Assembly (NCBI GenBank): GCA_033675265.1
Contig: JAUJYZ010001222.1
Location: 124,001 to 188,000, forward strand
Reading direction: 5' to 3'
From: Actinostola sp. cb2023
Taxonomy: Eukaryota; Cnidaria; Anthozoa; Actiniaria; Actinostolidae
DNA length: 64,000 nucleotides
Below the pieces are notes generated by a model that saw nothing but the letters and a program-made list of their open reading frames with translations, ran no database searches and was not told where the DNA came from. How positions within the stretch are numbered: the first letter of the stretch is position 1; each line of letters opens with the position of its first letter. Shown piece by piece: positions 1-11,675 of this stretch. A program made the position numbers and the translations under genes.

Positions 1-112
1 TGAGTTATTTAGCAATATATTCAAAACAAGTCAGGTGACCGGCTGACGACAGACCCGAGTAACTTTCGATCCTCTCGGCTATTCTTGCTGGCTTAGTTTG
101 GAACATTTGAAA

Positions 113-157
113 ATGGAATTCAGAGTAGTCCGCTTAGGTACGAGAAAAAGCAAATAG
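113..157 (+). pseudogene. 14-codon ORF resembling the N-terminus of hydroxymethylbilane synthase
   Basis: An ATG in good context (GAAAATGG) opens a 14-residue frame, MEFRVVRLGTRKSK, ended by TAG. The run VVRLGTRKS resembles the start of porphobilinogen deaminase/HMBS (human: VIRVGTRKSQ). No splice donor follows the last codon and no continuation of the enzyme was found downstream. It may be a detached first exon, a decayed copy or a chance match. The family match is from memory and rests on about ten residues. Confidence 0.25.
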
Positions 158-179
158 TTTTGTGTCTGAATAAAATAAA

Positions 180-319
180 ATGTTTACAGCAACTGAGGAG
201 GTTCTTCGGGAGGCAGCGGGTCGAGGCATTCAGCCGTGCGACTTTGAGCCGGTTTCTGCGGAAACGCATGACAATGGCTCGGCCATGAATCAGATCAGAA
301 ATTCGCGAATTCTCTAACC
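180..319 (+). other. short open frame with exon-like borders
   Basis: An ATG at 180 opens a 45-residue frame ending in TAA at 315-317, with residues such as EEVLREAAGRGIQPCDFEPV. The same stretch is bounded by an acceptor-like TTTACAG (ending at 187) and a donor-like CCAT/GTAAGT (at 319/320), so it could instead be a non-coding 5' exon. Codon choice looks coding-like, but I do not recognise the protein. Confidence 0.25.
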
Positions 320-2000
320 ATGTAAGTGCTTTTTGAACTGAAATTTAAAATATTTTGTTAATAATCTAAACTAGAATGTTGATTCTGTAAGAAGCTAAAG
401 AACTTGTGTTCGATTTGTGAATCAAACTGTAACCTGTCTGAACACTAAACTGCCTCAGTCAATCTTCCGTCTAGGGACTCTGACTCAACAACGACTAAAT
501 CCAAACACTGTAGACGCCAACAATACCAGTTCTGCTCCAGTTATTGCTCGTGGATAGCGAGGTTAGTTACTTGTCTAACGTAGCTGTAGTTTTCAGTAGT
601 CATATGTTGTCAAAGAGTACACATTTTACCTGTTTCCTATGGGGAACTGTCGTTGTTGTTCGAAGTGAACTCGCAGTAAACCAATATCTACATAGTTATC
701 GATTAACAACTAGTCACGTGACACGGAGCACCAGTCTCTCTCTTGAGGAAACACAAAGCACTCACGCTGGTCGCCGGCGCGCAGACGGCGAGAAACAATG
801 TCTCAAACTTGAAAGAGAAAAACTAAACTGGTTCAGTGTAGCTTTATACTGCGGGAAGGATCGGAAGTGAACTTATTGACGAGTTTTCCATCGCTATTAC
901 AAGTGTTGCCCAGCTAAATCGGGAAAGCAGTCACTACTGTCAACAACATCACATTTCGGTGAATGAAATATGGACTCCGGATTTTTCTTTCTTGTCTTCC
1001 TTGTACAATGATTCTAGTTCAAAGGAGGGACGGATGCATCGGTGATATCCGGACGTAAACCCAAAATAAAACACCTTAAATGTGACCAAACGATGGACTG
1101 TTTGTTGTTTAATTCCAGAGAGACAGACAAAAACAGAAAAACCGACTAACAAACAAACAGACAAACAGACAAAGAAACGAGCAAACGACCACCATAAAAA
1201 ATAGGTGCAAAATTTGACATGACAACTGAACATAAAAATTAGCGAACAAAAAGCATCAACAACAAATACTACGCGCTAGTACTAGTACGACAATATTCTG
1301 ACGATAACATGTTCTATTTCTAGTATCATTGCATGATAAATTAAGGAAGTGACTGAAGTCGAAATACGTACTTTGGATAGAAGGGTTTACTTGATGACGT
1401 ACATCCAACCGTGGTTCTTTTGTTGACGTTTTGAAAGAGCTAGAAAAATAGTAGTTGTCTTTTCGGTTTTTCAGTTATAATTAAAGTCTAGCATTTTCGT
1501 GTGAAAAGAATCCAGCTATAGGCTTTATAGTTCTCGTGAAAGTTTTTTCAAACGGATAGAATTACTCAGATATATAGAATGTAGTTGGGATTTTTTTAAA
1601 CTATAATACAGGGTGTTTTTTTTTTTTTAAATAAGAAATTAGTTCTAGTACTTTGGAAAACGCTGGCAAAGTAATTTCAGCTAAAGCAGAAAGCTCACAA
1701 CGCTCAAAATTAAACGTATTATATTTAATTTCGAAAGCGGATATGCCATGGATTACTGCTTTGTTCATAACCTTCACTCAAACTAGAGGAAGAAGGAAGA
1801 CGTAGAAAAACATAACTGGCATATCTGAGTGTAAAATACTTCAAAAATGTCCATGTTTATACTTTCGAGAGTTTGAAAGGTTCTACTGAAGCTTACTGAC
1901 TATTGGACGGTGAATGAAATAACTCTTCATGTCTTTAATACGTGGAAACTATTATTTCAGTCAGTGTCAAACTTAATGCAGACATGATGTGGTAACTGAC
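320..2000. other. intergenic stretch, nothing recognised
   Basis: AT-rich unique-looking DNA. Open frames here start on non-ATG codons and have no recognisable motif. No tandem array or clear terminal inverted repeat is seen. Confidence 0.5.
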
Positions 2001-2011
2001 ATTATAGCACT

Positions 2012-2310
2012 TTGTTAGCCAAACACCACATTGAAACGGGCCACCAATTCAACTTCGAAGACGCCAGGATCATCGATCGTGAACCCCAATGGGGCAAGAG
2101 ACTTTTCTTGGAAGCGTGGCATTCTATACGTGAATGCAACTCAATTAACGAACATGTTTATTTCCCTTGTGTATATAACAGTTTATGTAAATGATCCACA
2201 TTATTATAGCCTGTCATAACATCGCTGCTGAGGAAGGTTGTAGCATCAACCGAAACGTCCAAATTAAATTTCTAGTCAGTGACAACAATTCTAGTTTTTC
2301 ATTTTTCGCT
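2012..2310 (+). mobile_element. Penelope-like element 3' relic (GIY-YIG-type C-terminus plus tail)
   Basis: The frame 2012-2194 encodes about 60 residues beginning LAKHHIETGHQFNFEDARII. It continues with an R-E-P-x-W-x-K-R-x-x-x-E-A-W stretch and an N-S-I-N-E segment. This order matches the C-terminal part of the GIY-YIG endonuclease domain of Penelope-like retroelements as I know it. No ATG or reverse transcriptase lies upstream, so the copy is 5'-truncated. The 3' tail (2228-2259) contains a motif ordered like a hammerhead ribozyme core: CTGAGGA, a GGTTG/CAACC stem, then GAAAC-GTC. Penelope-like elements are known to carry such ribozymes. It is a dead fragment. Confidence 0.6.
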
Positions 2311-2644
2311 TAACATGCCTGACTACAACTACCACATTTTCAACTTAATATTATAGCACTTTGTGTTCTCCATATTTTACGTGGAACAAAAAGCCTGATT
2401 CAGGTTATGAAATCCACGCTGAAGAACTCCAAGAAATGACGAAGTAACGACATTGTTGATCTAAAAAGTCACTCTACGCATATTAAAATGACATTTAATA
2501 GTGCGACACAGGAAGACGATATCCAAGGCGACGAACCAAAACATTACTGATTCCGTACGCGTTATTCATCGTAATTTGTAAACAAAAATAGTCAATGAAA
2601 GGAAGATTGGGGTTTTACCTCGGTGTACGATCCTCATAATTGAA

Positions 2645-2795
2645 GTATTAAACTGATTGTTCTCTCTTCACTGCTTTGTATCACTGAATCACTTCGTTCT
2701 AAGTTCTAAAGATCTCTAAACCCTAGTTTGACTACTGGATTGGTGGATCGATGACTCCATATACCCCAATGAATTGTTTAAATTAGCGATACCGT
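2645..2795. repeat. dispersed repeat fragment related to 25445-25590
   Basis: The segment containing CACTTCGTTCTAAGTTCTAA, AGATCTCTAAACCCT and TACTGGATTG recurs with mismatches inside the TTAA-flanked element at 24369-25743. It is therefore probably a fragment of the same family. Confidence 0.5.
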
Positions 2796-2944
2796 GTTAG
2801 TAGTATGGAAAGTTCTCAGTCGATTCGGTGCTGGAGTTTTTACCTGTTTTGATGGTATAACAAGACTGTACATGCACTGGCAGTTGTTCTTTGACTGAAA
2901 CATGTATCAAAATCGAATTTATCTGCTTATACACGTGACTTTAA

Positions 2945-3300
2945 TGGTATTATTTCACCCCGGGTGGACTCCCATATAAAGAGTGGTGGGGATACTTGGC
3001 GGAAATTTTGACTTAAAGGCGTGGCAAGAATACATTTTTACTCCTATAAAAGTACCAATTCTAAAATTAGTTTCCTGACATGAATAGGGCAGGTTATGAT
3101 TTTATCTACAGGCAAATACCTTAAAAGGTACCGGGATAACTTGTATACAGTAGTGGTTTTAGGCTTAAACACTTGGCTAAACGGTATATTATTTGTATAT
3201 CTAATTAGCTAAGCTAGGCGGTATATCTCATTGTGTAAATTACGTAATTCAGTTTATGCTGCAATGTAATTATTTTTAATAAAGATCTATCTATCTATCT
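2945..3300. repeat. GGGTGGACTCCCATATAAAG-type repeat and (ATCT)n tract
   Basis: The block at 2957-2990 (CCCCGGGTGGACTCCCATAT followed by AAAGAG and GGGGAT) resembles a motif I associate with abundant coral repeats. Related blocks occur at about 11675-11695 and 43195-43270 of this window. A short ATCT tract lies at 3286-3303. No coding capacity is seen. Confidence 0.4.
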
Positions 3301-3394
3301 ATACCAAACTACGATTTTAATTAAGCCCTAACGGAGTTCTCTCCGGTATCAGTTTCACTATGAAAACCAGCCAGCCCGTACGCTAACAACATCG

Positions 3395-3530
3395 TCCAAC
3401 ATTGTTGGATCCAACAAGACTGGACTGAGGTGAGGTGTTCAAATGGATCCAACATTGTTCAACGACCACAAAACAAAACATGATAAATGTTGGGACTTCA
3501 GTGTTGGCTCAACAACACCCATGCCAACAG
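3395..3530. repeat. degenerate CAACATTGTTG-rich repeat
   Basis: Several copies of (T)CCAACATTGTT and GTTCAACG occur within 130 bp. The same palindromic word family recurs at 46830-46960 and near 51390, suggesting relics of one dispersed element. Confidence 0.4.
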
Positions 3531-3546
3531 GGTGTATATATATATA

Positions 3547-3891
3547 TTTACAATAACAGAGCGAAATCTCGCAATCTGATTGGCTCTCAGCCGTTGTATG
3601 ACGAATCGCTCGCGCACGGAGCCAGCGCGCGCTTGAAACAGTTTTTCTTTCAAACGTTTTCCTTGTTTTTGGATGCTTTTTGACTTTGTCATTGTAAAAA
3701 ACAGATTGAAGATGGTTTTATCGTTGTCTGTACTCTTATTGACACACACTTGACGTCATAAAATGTTCAAAACTCAAGTGGAATCACGAGCGTAGCGAGT
3801 GATTTCACTGCCAAGTTTTGGACATTTTATGACGTCAAGTGTGTGTCAATAAGAGTACAGACAACGATAAAACCATCTTCAATTTGTTAAA
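3547..3891. mobile_element. 345-bp palindromic MITE, copy A
   Basis: The right half is a long inverted repeat. AAGATGGTTTTATCGTTGTC (from about 3709) is mirrored by GACAACGATAAAACCATCTT (to about 3880), with CRE-like TGACGTCA palindromes in both arms and an apex reading CACGAGCGTAGCGAGTG. The left part carries GCAATCTGATTGGCTCTCAG. The whole unit recurs in inverse orientation at 37790-38487, where it is interrupted by another element. This two-copy comparison sets the borders. Confidence 0.75.
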
Positions 3892-3919
3892 TATATATAC
3901 AACAAGTCAGTTAACGTTG

Positions 3920-4120
3920 GGTATAACACTTTGCACCGGCCTGATACAAGCATAAGCAAAAGCACAGGCATATATACACACAAGGATCGGATCGGCAAAA
4001 TTGTTTAATTTCATGGTCTTCATGCATGCGCGTCGGGACCGTTTTTCACATCATTCATTCTCGACCGATCTTTGTCTGTATTTTTGCTTATGCTTCGTCG
4101 CGTGTGAAAACCAGGTTTAC
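3920..4120. repeat. dispersed repeat sharing the CGTCGGG..CCGTTTTCAC motif
   Basis: It contains CGTCGGGACCGTTTTTCAC and GTGTGAAAACCAGGTTT and is rich in alternating GCATAAGCA-like words. The same words occur at 12162-12303 and in weaker form at 48590-48680. Confidence 0.45.
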
Positions 4121-4511
4121 AACTATAATGGCAATGCATGATATGTTTATAGATCAGACCGGCTTTGGATTTAGTTCTAATATTTTTGTCAGCCAGTTTT
4201 ACAATTGTTCCAACTTAAATAGTTAACTCTGGAGATATACTCTGATCAACATTGGTAACAGTATACGCTTGAAAGAGACGAAGGTTTCAGTAGTCAGTTA
4301 TTTTTATCTGTCATATTTGTATTAGAGTGGTTATCATAAACCCGTTAAATAAAATCTATTAGTACAGTAGAAACCAACTATAGCATACTGGGAAAAGTTC
4401 CACCGCCGACACGATCTTTTCTGTCATCATTACGAAATATGTTGTAGTCGGTTGGGAAAAGTTCGATATCGCTGATGGTGTCATTTAGCCAGGTCTCCGT
4501 GAGGCAGATAA

Positions 4512-5013
4512 ACTATCACGAATTCTGCAATCTGATTGGCTAACGCACGTACTCACTATCTATTGAGTGATAGATAGTGAGTAGCGAAAAAGCCGGCGTT
4601 TTGAACAAAAACAAAGCGAAAAATCAATAAATGTTGGTATAAAATCGAAGGTAGTTTGCTAGTTGGTTTCTACTAAAACAATTAATTAGACTAATCGTTC
4701 TCGTTTTCTATGAGTCTAATAGTCAATGTGTAATAGTGATCAAATGAAAACAAAAGAACTCAATGGAATTACAGTGTACTAATGTCTATTACACTTTTTT
4801 AATGAGTTAAATAAAATCGCTCTAGTTAATATGTAATAGTCAAATGACAACAAAAGAAAATTATGGAACTACTCTTCGATTTTATACCAATATTTATTGA
4901 TTTTTCGCTTTGTTTTTGCTCAACACGCCGGCTTTTTCGCTGCTCACTATCTATCACGCAATACATGAGATAGTGAGTACGTTAGCCAATCAGATTGCAG
5001 GATTCGTGATAGT
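4512..5013. mobile_element. 502-bp palindromic MITE
   Basis: ACTATCACGAAT at the left end is the reverse complement of the right end. The arms continue for about 150 bp and include CAATCTGATTGGCTAACG, TAGTGAGTAGCGAAAAAGCC and a stretch rich in AAAGCGAAAAATCAATAAAT. A small internal hairpin (ATAGATAGTGAGT) is also present. There is no coding capacity. The word CAATCTGATTGGCT is shared with the MITE at 3547, which suggests related termini. Confidence 0.75.
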
Positions 5014-5330
5014 ATGCCAGTTCTTAGGAGCACGCTGCCTCTTTTCTATTTCTTCAATTACATCAAACTTCTGCCAGTAAATTAAGAGTGCATGCAAATA
5101 AAGTAGCAATTCAATATTGGATTACTTTTCGTACGACTATGAGGAAGTCAAATTATACGAATACATTGTATTTATTTATTAATTTATGAAATTTATCATT
5201 ATGAATTTATTATTTATTTATTTATCATCTGTCACGATAACGGGTATGTACACCTAATTCGTTGTCGGGTTGAAAATAATGAAAGCTATGTCCGAAAGGA
5301 ATATCTGGGTATATGAATGGCTTGAATACT

Positions 5331-5650
5331 CGCGTGGGTGTCTATAGACTCGCGTGGGTGTCTATGCTCGCGTGGGTGTTTAGGCTCGCGTGGTTTATAT
5401 TACTTGGATAAAAATTAGTTTGTTATTCACGTAGACCCCATATACTTAAACAAGGCCAGGGAAATTAAATACACTACAGCCGAACCTCTCTCTCCACAAC
5501 GGCCACCTCGGGACAAAATTTGTGGCCGTTGTGCGGAGGTTGGGCTTGCTGGTGGGTTTGCTGGTGGCCGGGACAAAAAAAACTGGCCTTTACAGAGAGG
5601 TGGCCGTTGTGGGGAGGTGGTCGTTAGTGGATGTTCGACTGTTCTGTTCG
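5331..5650. repeat. short tandem CTCGCGTGGGTGTCTA and CCGTTGTGG-rich repeats
   Basis: Four imperfect units of about 22 bp around CTCGCGTGGGTGTCTA lie at 5331-5392. After 5480, GGCCGTTGTG(G/C)GGAGGT and its inverse (CTCCACAACGGCC) recur several times. This pattern is common to dispersed DNA-transposon remnants in invertebrates. Confidence 0.45.
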
Positions 5651-5659
5651 ACTGAAGAG

Positions 5660-6700
5660 GACTATTTTATTATTTCATATTTTAGTTATATGACCACCTG
5701 CCTGGTATTAAATAAAACATCGTCATTATCTCATTTAAACAAGAGTTGGCTGCTTGTGGAATTCATGATGATGACTGACTGAAACACTGTGGTGTAAACC
5801 AGTGCGCGTTGTTTGTGTTCGTGCCACCAGCGTTGGCGCGCGTATCCAAGTGATAACAGCTCACTCGGGAAAACCAATTATCAACCATACACATCTGTTT
5901 TGAAGCGATAGGGTGTATAGTAGTGAACTCTTCACAAGAGAATCAAAGCGTGCTGATTTAATCAATCCTTTTGGCACGAACAGGATCGCGTGGTCTGCGA
6001 AGTTTAACTTCACTTTGTGACAAGTGCGTGAAGGGAGGTTGAAGAAGGTCTGCCCGAAGAAATGAATATCTGCTTTTGAACTTAGTTTTGTATCAAATTA
6101 TGATAAGATAGTTTAAACCAGGCTGGGACGAAGGTTATAAAGGTGCATCTGTAATGTAATCCGGGGGAGTACACCCATACAGTACGCTTGTCGCTCAATA
6201 CACGTCAATAGGGTACGGGTTTCAAGCCCCTAAATCCGTGAATATTTAAAGAAATCACATTTTATATTTTCAATGCAGAGAAAAATATATTGTTTAAATA
6301 AGGTTCAGTTTCTTGGCAATTCCTATATGAACTCAAATAAATGACCCAGTCCTTAGAAAGTATAGTTAGTAATGTTATAAGATTCCTTTTTAACCTACAG
6401 GGGCAGGTCATTGATTATCGTCTGGACTCGTAGAAGCGGAAGCCGGTGGTTCACGCATTTTTAGGTGAAGCCAAAGGGGGAATCAGTTAATTTCACTTTA
6501 ACAAAAAGGGGGGAGGGGAACGGGAGTTTGGGGGTTTGTAAATCAAATTCAGAGTCAATGGATACTTTCAAGCTTTGTGTGATTGAAAGTCTGTTCAGGG
6601 TTGATTTGCTCAGGAAAGCTGGCAATGACATTTTATGACAATCTTCAACTGATTCCTCAGGATTGCCAGGATTAATTGTCATTTAATTTTAAAAAGAACA
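5660..6700. other. intergenic stretch, no gene recognised
   Basis: Mixed-composition DNA with an AT-rich centre. No convincing exon, tandem array or inverted repeat was found. Confidence 0.4.
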
Positions 6701-6769
6701 ACAATTCGACGTACAAAGAATATTAATTAAGGACGTTATTCAGAAATGGCAGAAAAAAAAACATGTTTT

Positions 6770-7880
6770 TTCCCAGCAACTTCGTATCCCGAGATCCCCC
6801 CCCCTAAATGAGCAAATAAAAAATCCCCCTCACCGACTTCGCTATGGAGCCAGATTTTTTCAAAGTATCCCCCCCTTTTTCTGATCAGCTCACAACTTCA
6901 CAAAAATTACGTGCGTTTCGATATCCCGCATCCACGGAAAGTCGAGAATGACAGGAATTTTTGAAGGTAGAAAAAACTAATGGATTGCTAAAATTTTCTT
7001 CAAATCAGGCTAGTAAGAGTTTATAGAATATCCCAAGGAAATGCTACAAAGATTTGTGAATATGTAGAAACAAGGTATGAAGTTTTTGGCTCAGTTTACA
7101 GTCACCAAACGCATCGACAAACTCTTTCTGCGTGAAGGTAGGTTGAAGTTTTCAAGGATTGCAAATCCCAAAGAATTTCCAAGGTTAAACATGTTTTTTT
7201 CTTTAAATTTGGTACATGGGGAGCTTTTATGATTCTTTGTAAAATCACAAAATAAAAAATAGGGGGTCACCGGTATCGGGTCTCGAGATATTAGCCGATG
7301 AAAATCGTCTACGTAACAGGGTGTCCGTGACTGGCTGCCATCTTGGACGTGAGTACGAAAGAGGGTGTCCGACCTAGATGATTCGAACCTTCCTATTATG
7401 CGCAGAAAAGATGCGCGTGAACAATGCAGGGCGAACGTCCTTAATGCCGGTTATTCAGAAATGTCAGATTAAAACTGGAGGCTACAGCAGGGTTTCCGTA
7501 CTAGCAGGGTGTCCCCCTAGCCCCTACCCCTCCCCCCCCTGTAAATTCCGTCTCCAGGTCACAACTTCACAATAAATTGCTGTCTAGCAAATGTCCGGAT
7601 ATCCCGCTACCCAGTGGACGTTTTAGCGGGGTGCGTACTACAGAGTCCCAAAGCGGGGTGTTCGTAGTAGCAGTGTGAAGATAGAGCAGGGTATCCCCAC
7701 TAAATGCTACTAAAGTTATTGCTCTTGTACCTATAGCAGGTTAAGGTACTTGCATTTGTTTGTTTGTTAGTATATGTACAAACGGCATGACAAAAACTAG
7801 TTCTGCTGCAAATGTTCAATTTCCAGGGATTGCAAATCCCAAAGAATTTCCAAGGTTTGAGGAGCGTGCGTTTTTTTTTA
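6770..7880. repeat. diverged direct duplication flanking the 17-bp minisatellite
   Basis: Words at 6790-7200 recur in the same order at 7500-7865: C-rich tracts, CTCACAACTTCACAA, ATATCCCGC, and GGATTGCAAATCCCAAAGAA with ATTTCCAAGGTT. Isolated or degenerate copies of the minisatellite unit (AGGGTGTCCG) lie at about 7317, 7361, 7494 and 7655. This suggests the array grew from sequence already in this duplicated block. Confidence 0.55.
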
Positions 7881-7887
7881 CAGTCAG

Positions 7888-9523
7888 TAGCAGGGTGTCC
7901 GTACTAGCAGGGTGTCCGTACTAGCCGGGTGTCCGTACTAGCAGGGTGTCCGTAATAGCGGGGTGTCCGTACTAGCAGGGTGTTCCGTACTAGCAGGGTG
8001 TCCGTACTAGCAGGGTGTCCGTACTAGCAGGGTGTCCGTACTAGCAGGGTGTCCGTACTAGCAGGGTGTCCGTACTAGCGGGGTGTCCGTACTAGCAGGG
8101 TGTCCGTACTAGCGGGGTGTCCGTACTAGCCGGGGTCCGTAGCAGGGGTGTCCGTACTAGCAGGGGTGTCCGTACTAGCAGGGTGTCCGTACTAGCAGGG
8201 TGTCCGTACTAGCGGGGTGTCCGTACTAGCAGGGTGTCCGTACTAGCAGGGTGTCCGTACTAGCAGGGTGTCCGTACTAGCAGGGTGTCCGTACTAGCAG
8301 GGTGTCCGTACTAGCAGGGTGTCCGTACTAGCCGGGTGTCCGTACTAGCAGGGTGTCCGTACTAGCGGGGTGTCCGTACTAGCAGGGTGTCCGTACTAGC
8401 AGGGTGTCCGTACTAGCCGGGTGTCCGTACTAGCGGGGGTGTCCGTAATAGCGGGGTGTCCGTACTAGCAGGGTGTCCGTAATAGCGGGGTGTCCGTACT
8501 AGCAGGGTGTCCGTACTAGCAGGGTGTCCGTACTAGCAGGGTGTCCGTACTAGCAGGGTGTCCGTACTAGCAGGGTGTCCGTACTAGCCGGGTGTCCGTA
8601 CTAGCCGGGTGTCCGTACTAGCAGGGTGTCCGTACTAGCAGGGTGTCCGTACTAGCAGGGTGTCCGTACTAGCAGGGTGTCCGTACTAGCAGGGTGTCCG
8701 TACTAGCAGGGTGTCCGTACTAGCAGGGTGTCCGTACTAGCAGGGTGTCCGTACTAGCAGGGTGTCCGTACCAGCCTCCGTACTAGCAGGGTGTCCGTAA
8801 TAGCGGGGTGTCCGTACTAGCAGGGTGTCCGTAATAGCGGGGTGTCCGTACTAGCAGGGTGTCCGTAATAGCAGGGTGTCCGTACTAGCGGGGTGTCCGT
8901 ACTAGCAGGGTGTCCGTACTAGCAGGGTGTCCGTACTAGCAGGGTGTCCGTACTAGCAGGGTGTCCGTAATAGCGGGGTGTCCGTACTAGCAGGGTGTCC
9001 GTAATAGCGGGGTGTCCGTACTAGCAGGGTGTCCGTACTAGCAGGGTGTCCGTACTAGCAGGGTGTCCGTACTAGCAGGGTGTCCGTACTAGCAGGGTGT
9101 CCGTACTAGCAGGGTGTCTGTACTAGCAGGGTGTCCGTACTAGCCGGGTGGCCGTACTAGCAGGGTGTCCGTACTAGCGGGGTGTCCGTACTAGCAGGGT
9201 GTCCGTAATAGCGGGGTGTCCGTACTAGCAGGGTGTCCGTAATAGCGGGGTGTCCGTACTAGCAGGGTGTCCGTACTAGCAGGGTGTCCGTCCTAGCAGG
9301 GTGTCCGTACCAGCCGGGTGTCCGTACTAGCAGGGTGTCCGTACTAGCAGGGTGTCCGTCCTAGCAGGGTGTCCGTACCAGCCGGGTGTCCGTACTAGCA
9401 GGGTGTCCGTACTAGCCGGGTGTCCATACTAGCCGGGTGTCCGTACTAGCAGGGTGTCCGTACTAGCCGGGTGTCCGTACTAGCAGGGTGTCCATACTAG
9501 CCGGGTGTCCATACTAGCCGGGT
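7888..9523. repeat. 17-bp minisatellite array, left block (about 95 units)
   Basis: Head-to-tail repeats of a 17-bp unit, AGCAGGGTGTCCGTACT. The commonest variants are AGCGGGGT, AGCCGGGT and GTAATAG in place of GTACTAG. Higher-order blocks are visible, for example GTAATAGCGGGG alternating with GTACTAGCAGGG around 8770-9010 and 9190-9250. No stable reading frame exists, because 17 is not a multiple of 3 and stops occur in most frames. Confidence 0.97.
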
Positions 9524-9537
9524 CTCAAATACATTAA

Positions 9538-10196
9538 GGTCTGGGTCTCAAACTTTTGAAAATGGCGGCCGCAATTCAAGAGGGGGTAGTCTAATTATTT
9601 CTCCTTGTAATATTTCTTCTTAACACTTTGGCAATTATAATATAGCCACGATGTTCACAATTACACATGATAGTTTCCATGGAAACATGGAATGTGACCT
9701 TTGAACTCAAATTTAAATAATTAATATAAAAGCTTCCTGCATCGTATTAAAGCGTTTCACTATGCAGGACATTGTTATACAAGTGAATCAGAGTTAGTCC
9801 ATAGTATATATATCGAATGAGGACAATTGCAAATATTATCTGTAAGGCTGATTTAGGCTAAAATGAAATATGATACTTTCAATTTAAGATTGTTTAAAAA
9901 TATTTTTCTTCACCGTCCTCATTGGGGCTATAATGACTTAATTACCCTCTATTCATATCCATAAAAATATCAGACATATGAAAACACTTTACTATGATGC
10001 AGAAGGCTTTTATAAAATACTATTTCAATTAGAGTTCAAAGGTCACATACCAGGTTTCCATGGAAACTGTTATAAAATTTTTGATAAGGTCGTGGCTATA
10101 TATTATTTGTCAAATTTTTAAGGCAAAAGATTGCAAAGACAAGGAGAAAGACTACCCCCTCATCAAATAAACGGCTGCCATTTTGAAACCCAGGCC
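9538..10196. mobile_element. 659-bp TTAA-flanked non-autonomous element (piggyBac-type target)
   Basis: Termini GGTCTGGGTCTCAAA and its complement TTTGAAACCCAGGCC are flanked directly by TTAA (9534-9537 and 10197-10200). Inverted similarity extends inward about 250 bp: AATGGCGGCCGC/GCTGCCATT, AGGGGGTAGTC/GACTACCCCCT, TTTCCATGGAAAC on both sides, and CTTTGAACTC/GAGTTCAAAG. No transposase is encoded. Position and TTAA duplication are as expected for piggyBac-class mobilisation. It separates two blocks of the same minisatellite. Confidence 0.75.
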
Positions 10197-10208
10197 TTAA
10201 TGCACTTG

Positions 10209-10686
10209 AGGTGTCCGTACCAGCTGGGTATCCGTACCAGCCGGGTGTCCGTACTAGTAGGGTGTCCGTACTATCAGGGTGTCCGTACTAACCGGGTGTC
10301 CGTACCAGCTGGGTGTCCGTACCAGCCGGGTGTCCGTACTAGTAGGGTGTCCGTACTATCAGGGCGTCCGTACTAACCGGGTGCCCGTATTAGCAGGGTG
10401 TCCGTACTAGCAGGGAGTCCGTAATAGCCGGGTGTCCGTACCAGCTGGGTGTCCGTACTAACCGGGTGTCCGTACTAGCCAGGTGTCCGTACTAGCAGGG
10501 TGTCCGTACTAGCAGGGGTTCCGTACTAGCCGGGTGTCCGTACTAGCCGGGTGTCCGTACTAGCAGGGTGTCCGTACTAGCACTGAGGGGTTCCGTACTA
10601 GCCGGGTGTCCGTACTAGCAGGGTGTCCGTACTAGCAGGGGTTCCGTACTAGCCGGGTTTCCGTACTAGCAGGGTGTCCGTTATAG
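10209..10686. repeat. 17-bp minisatellite array, right block (about 28 units, more variable)
   Basis: The unit is the same as in 7888-9523 but more diverged. CCAGCTGGGT, CTAACCGGGT, CTAGTAGGGT and AGGGGTTCC variants are frequent, and there is an internal near-duplication at 10210-10300 versus 10300-10390. The higher variability fits an array edge isolated from homogenisation by the inserted element. Confidence 0.95.
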
Positions 10687-10689
10687 TAG

Positions 10690-11644
10690 ACGATCGAGAC
10701 GAGAGTTCACTTGTAATCTCTAATGTGGTCAAGTGAAACGGAACAAAACCAGATAACTTCTGATCTGCAAACTTTATTAAATTCTAGTCAAAATATTGTT
10801 AGATTCAGTGTTGACACACCGTTGAAATAATGCAACAGAAAAGTAGCGTTATCGGTCTACTTAGCCGGTTTTGTAAGCTGAGTGAGTTGGGGGTATTACA
10901 AGACTTTACAAGCAAAGTCTATAATCTTTTCACCCATAAAATATAAATGTAGACCTTAAAAATGTCAATTGACAATCTGCATGTTGGCTGTTACAGAATA
11001 CGTAAATAAAGCCTACGACGTGCCTGATACCAAAGAGAGGGGGGAGTGGCTAGAGGCAGGGGTACAAAGACCCAAATAAATAGACGACCGGTCTGTATAT
11101 AATAATATAACTCAAGCAGAAAGTTTCGCGCATAGCTTGTCTTTAGTGTCACACAACCGTTGTAGCTGTACGAGTAAACATGTGATCGCTGAACTGAGGC
11201 CGTGCGCGTTTTACAAAACATATACCGACAAATGATATTCCTGTATGTTTCTTTATCGTTTGAACTCATAGTTCTCTTGCAAGTCAATATTTTATTGACT
11301 ACTATAATTTTTATTATTCATTTTGATATTTATTTATTTATATTATTTATATTTTTTTGTTAACATCCTTGCGATGGTTTTAAGGATAATAAAGATAGAT
11401 GTAGAAGTCAAGGAGACGCTATCTTGAAGATGAACAGGACGCACACCGACGAGGTGTCGATTTCTAGGCCCGCCATCTTGACTAGTGTGTTCCGTTATAA
11501 AAATCAGATCAACGACGCTAAAATGAGCCCCTATTAGCGAGTTAGAATACTTACTGCTAATGGTTTGTGGCTCTCGTACATGCTTCCCCCTGATTCCTTC
11601 AGTTTAATTTGTAATTCTACTAACCGAAGTAATTGGCGCCGGGG

Positions 11645-11675
<31 letters not shown>

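Noticed and set aside
3435..3749. Frames of about 82 codons on both strands
   Set aside because: They cross the edge of a palindromic MITE and have no recognisable domain.
7888..10686. CRISPR-like array
   Set aside because: Units are contiguous 17-mers without unique spacers, in a eukaryotic context; it is a minisatellite.
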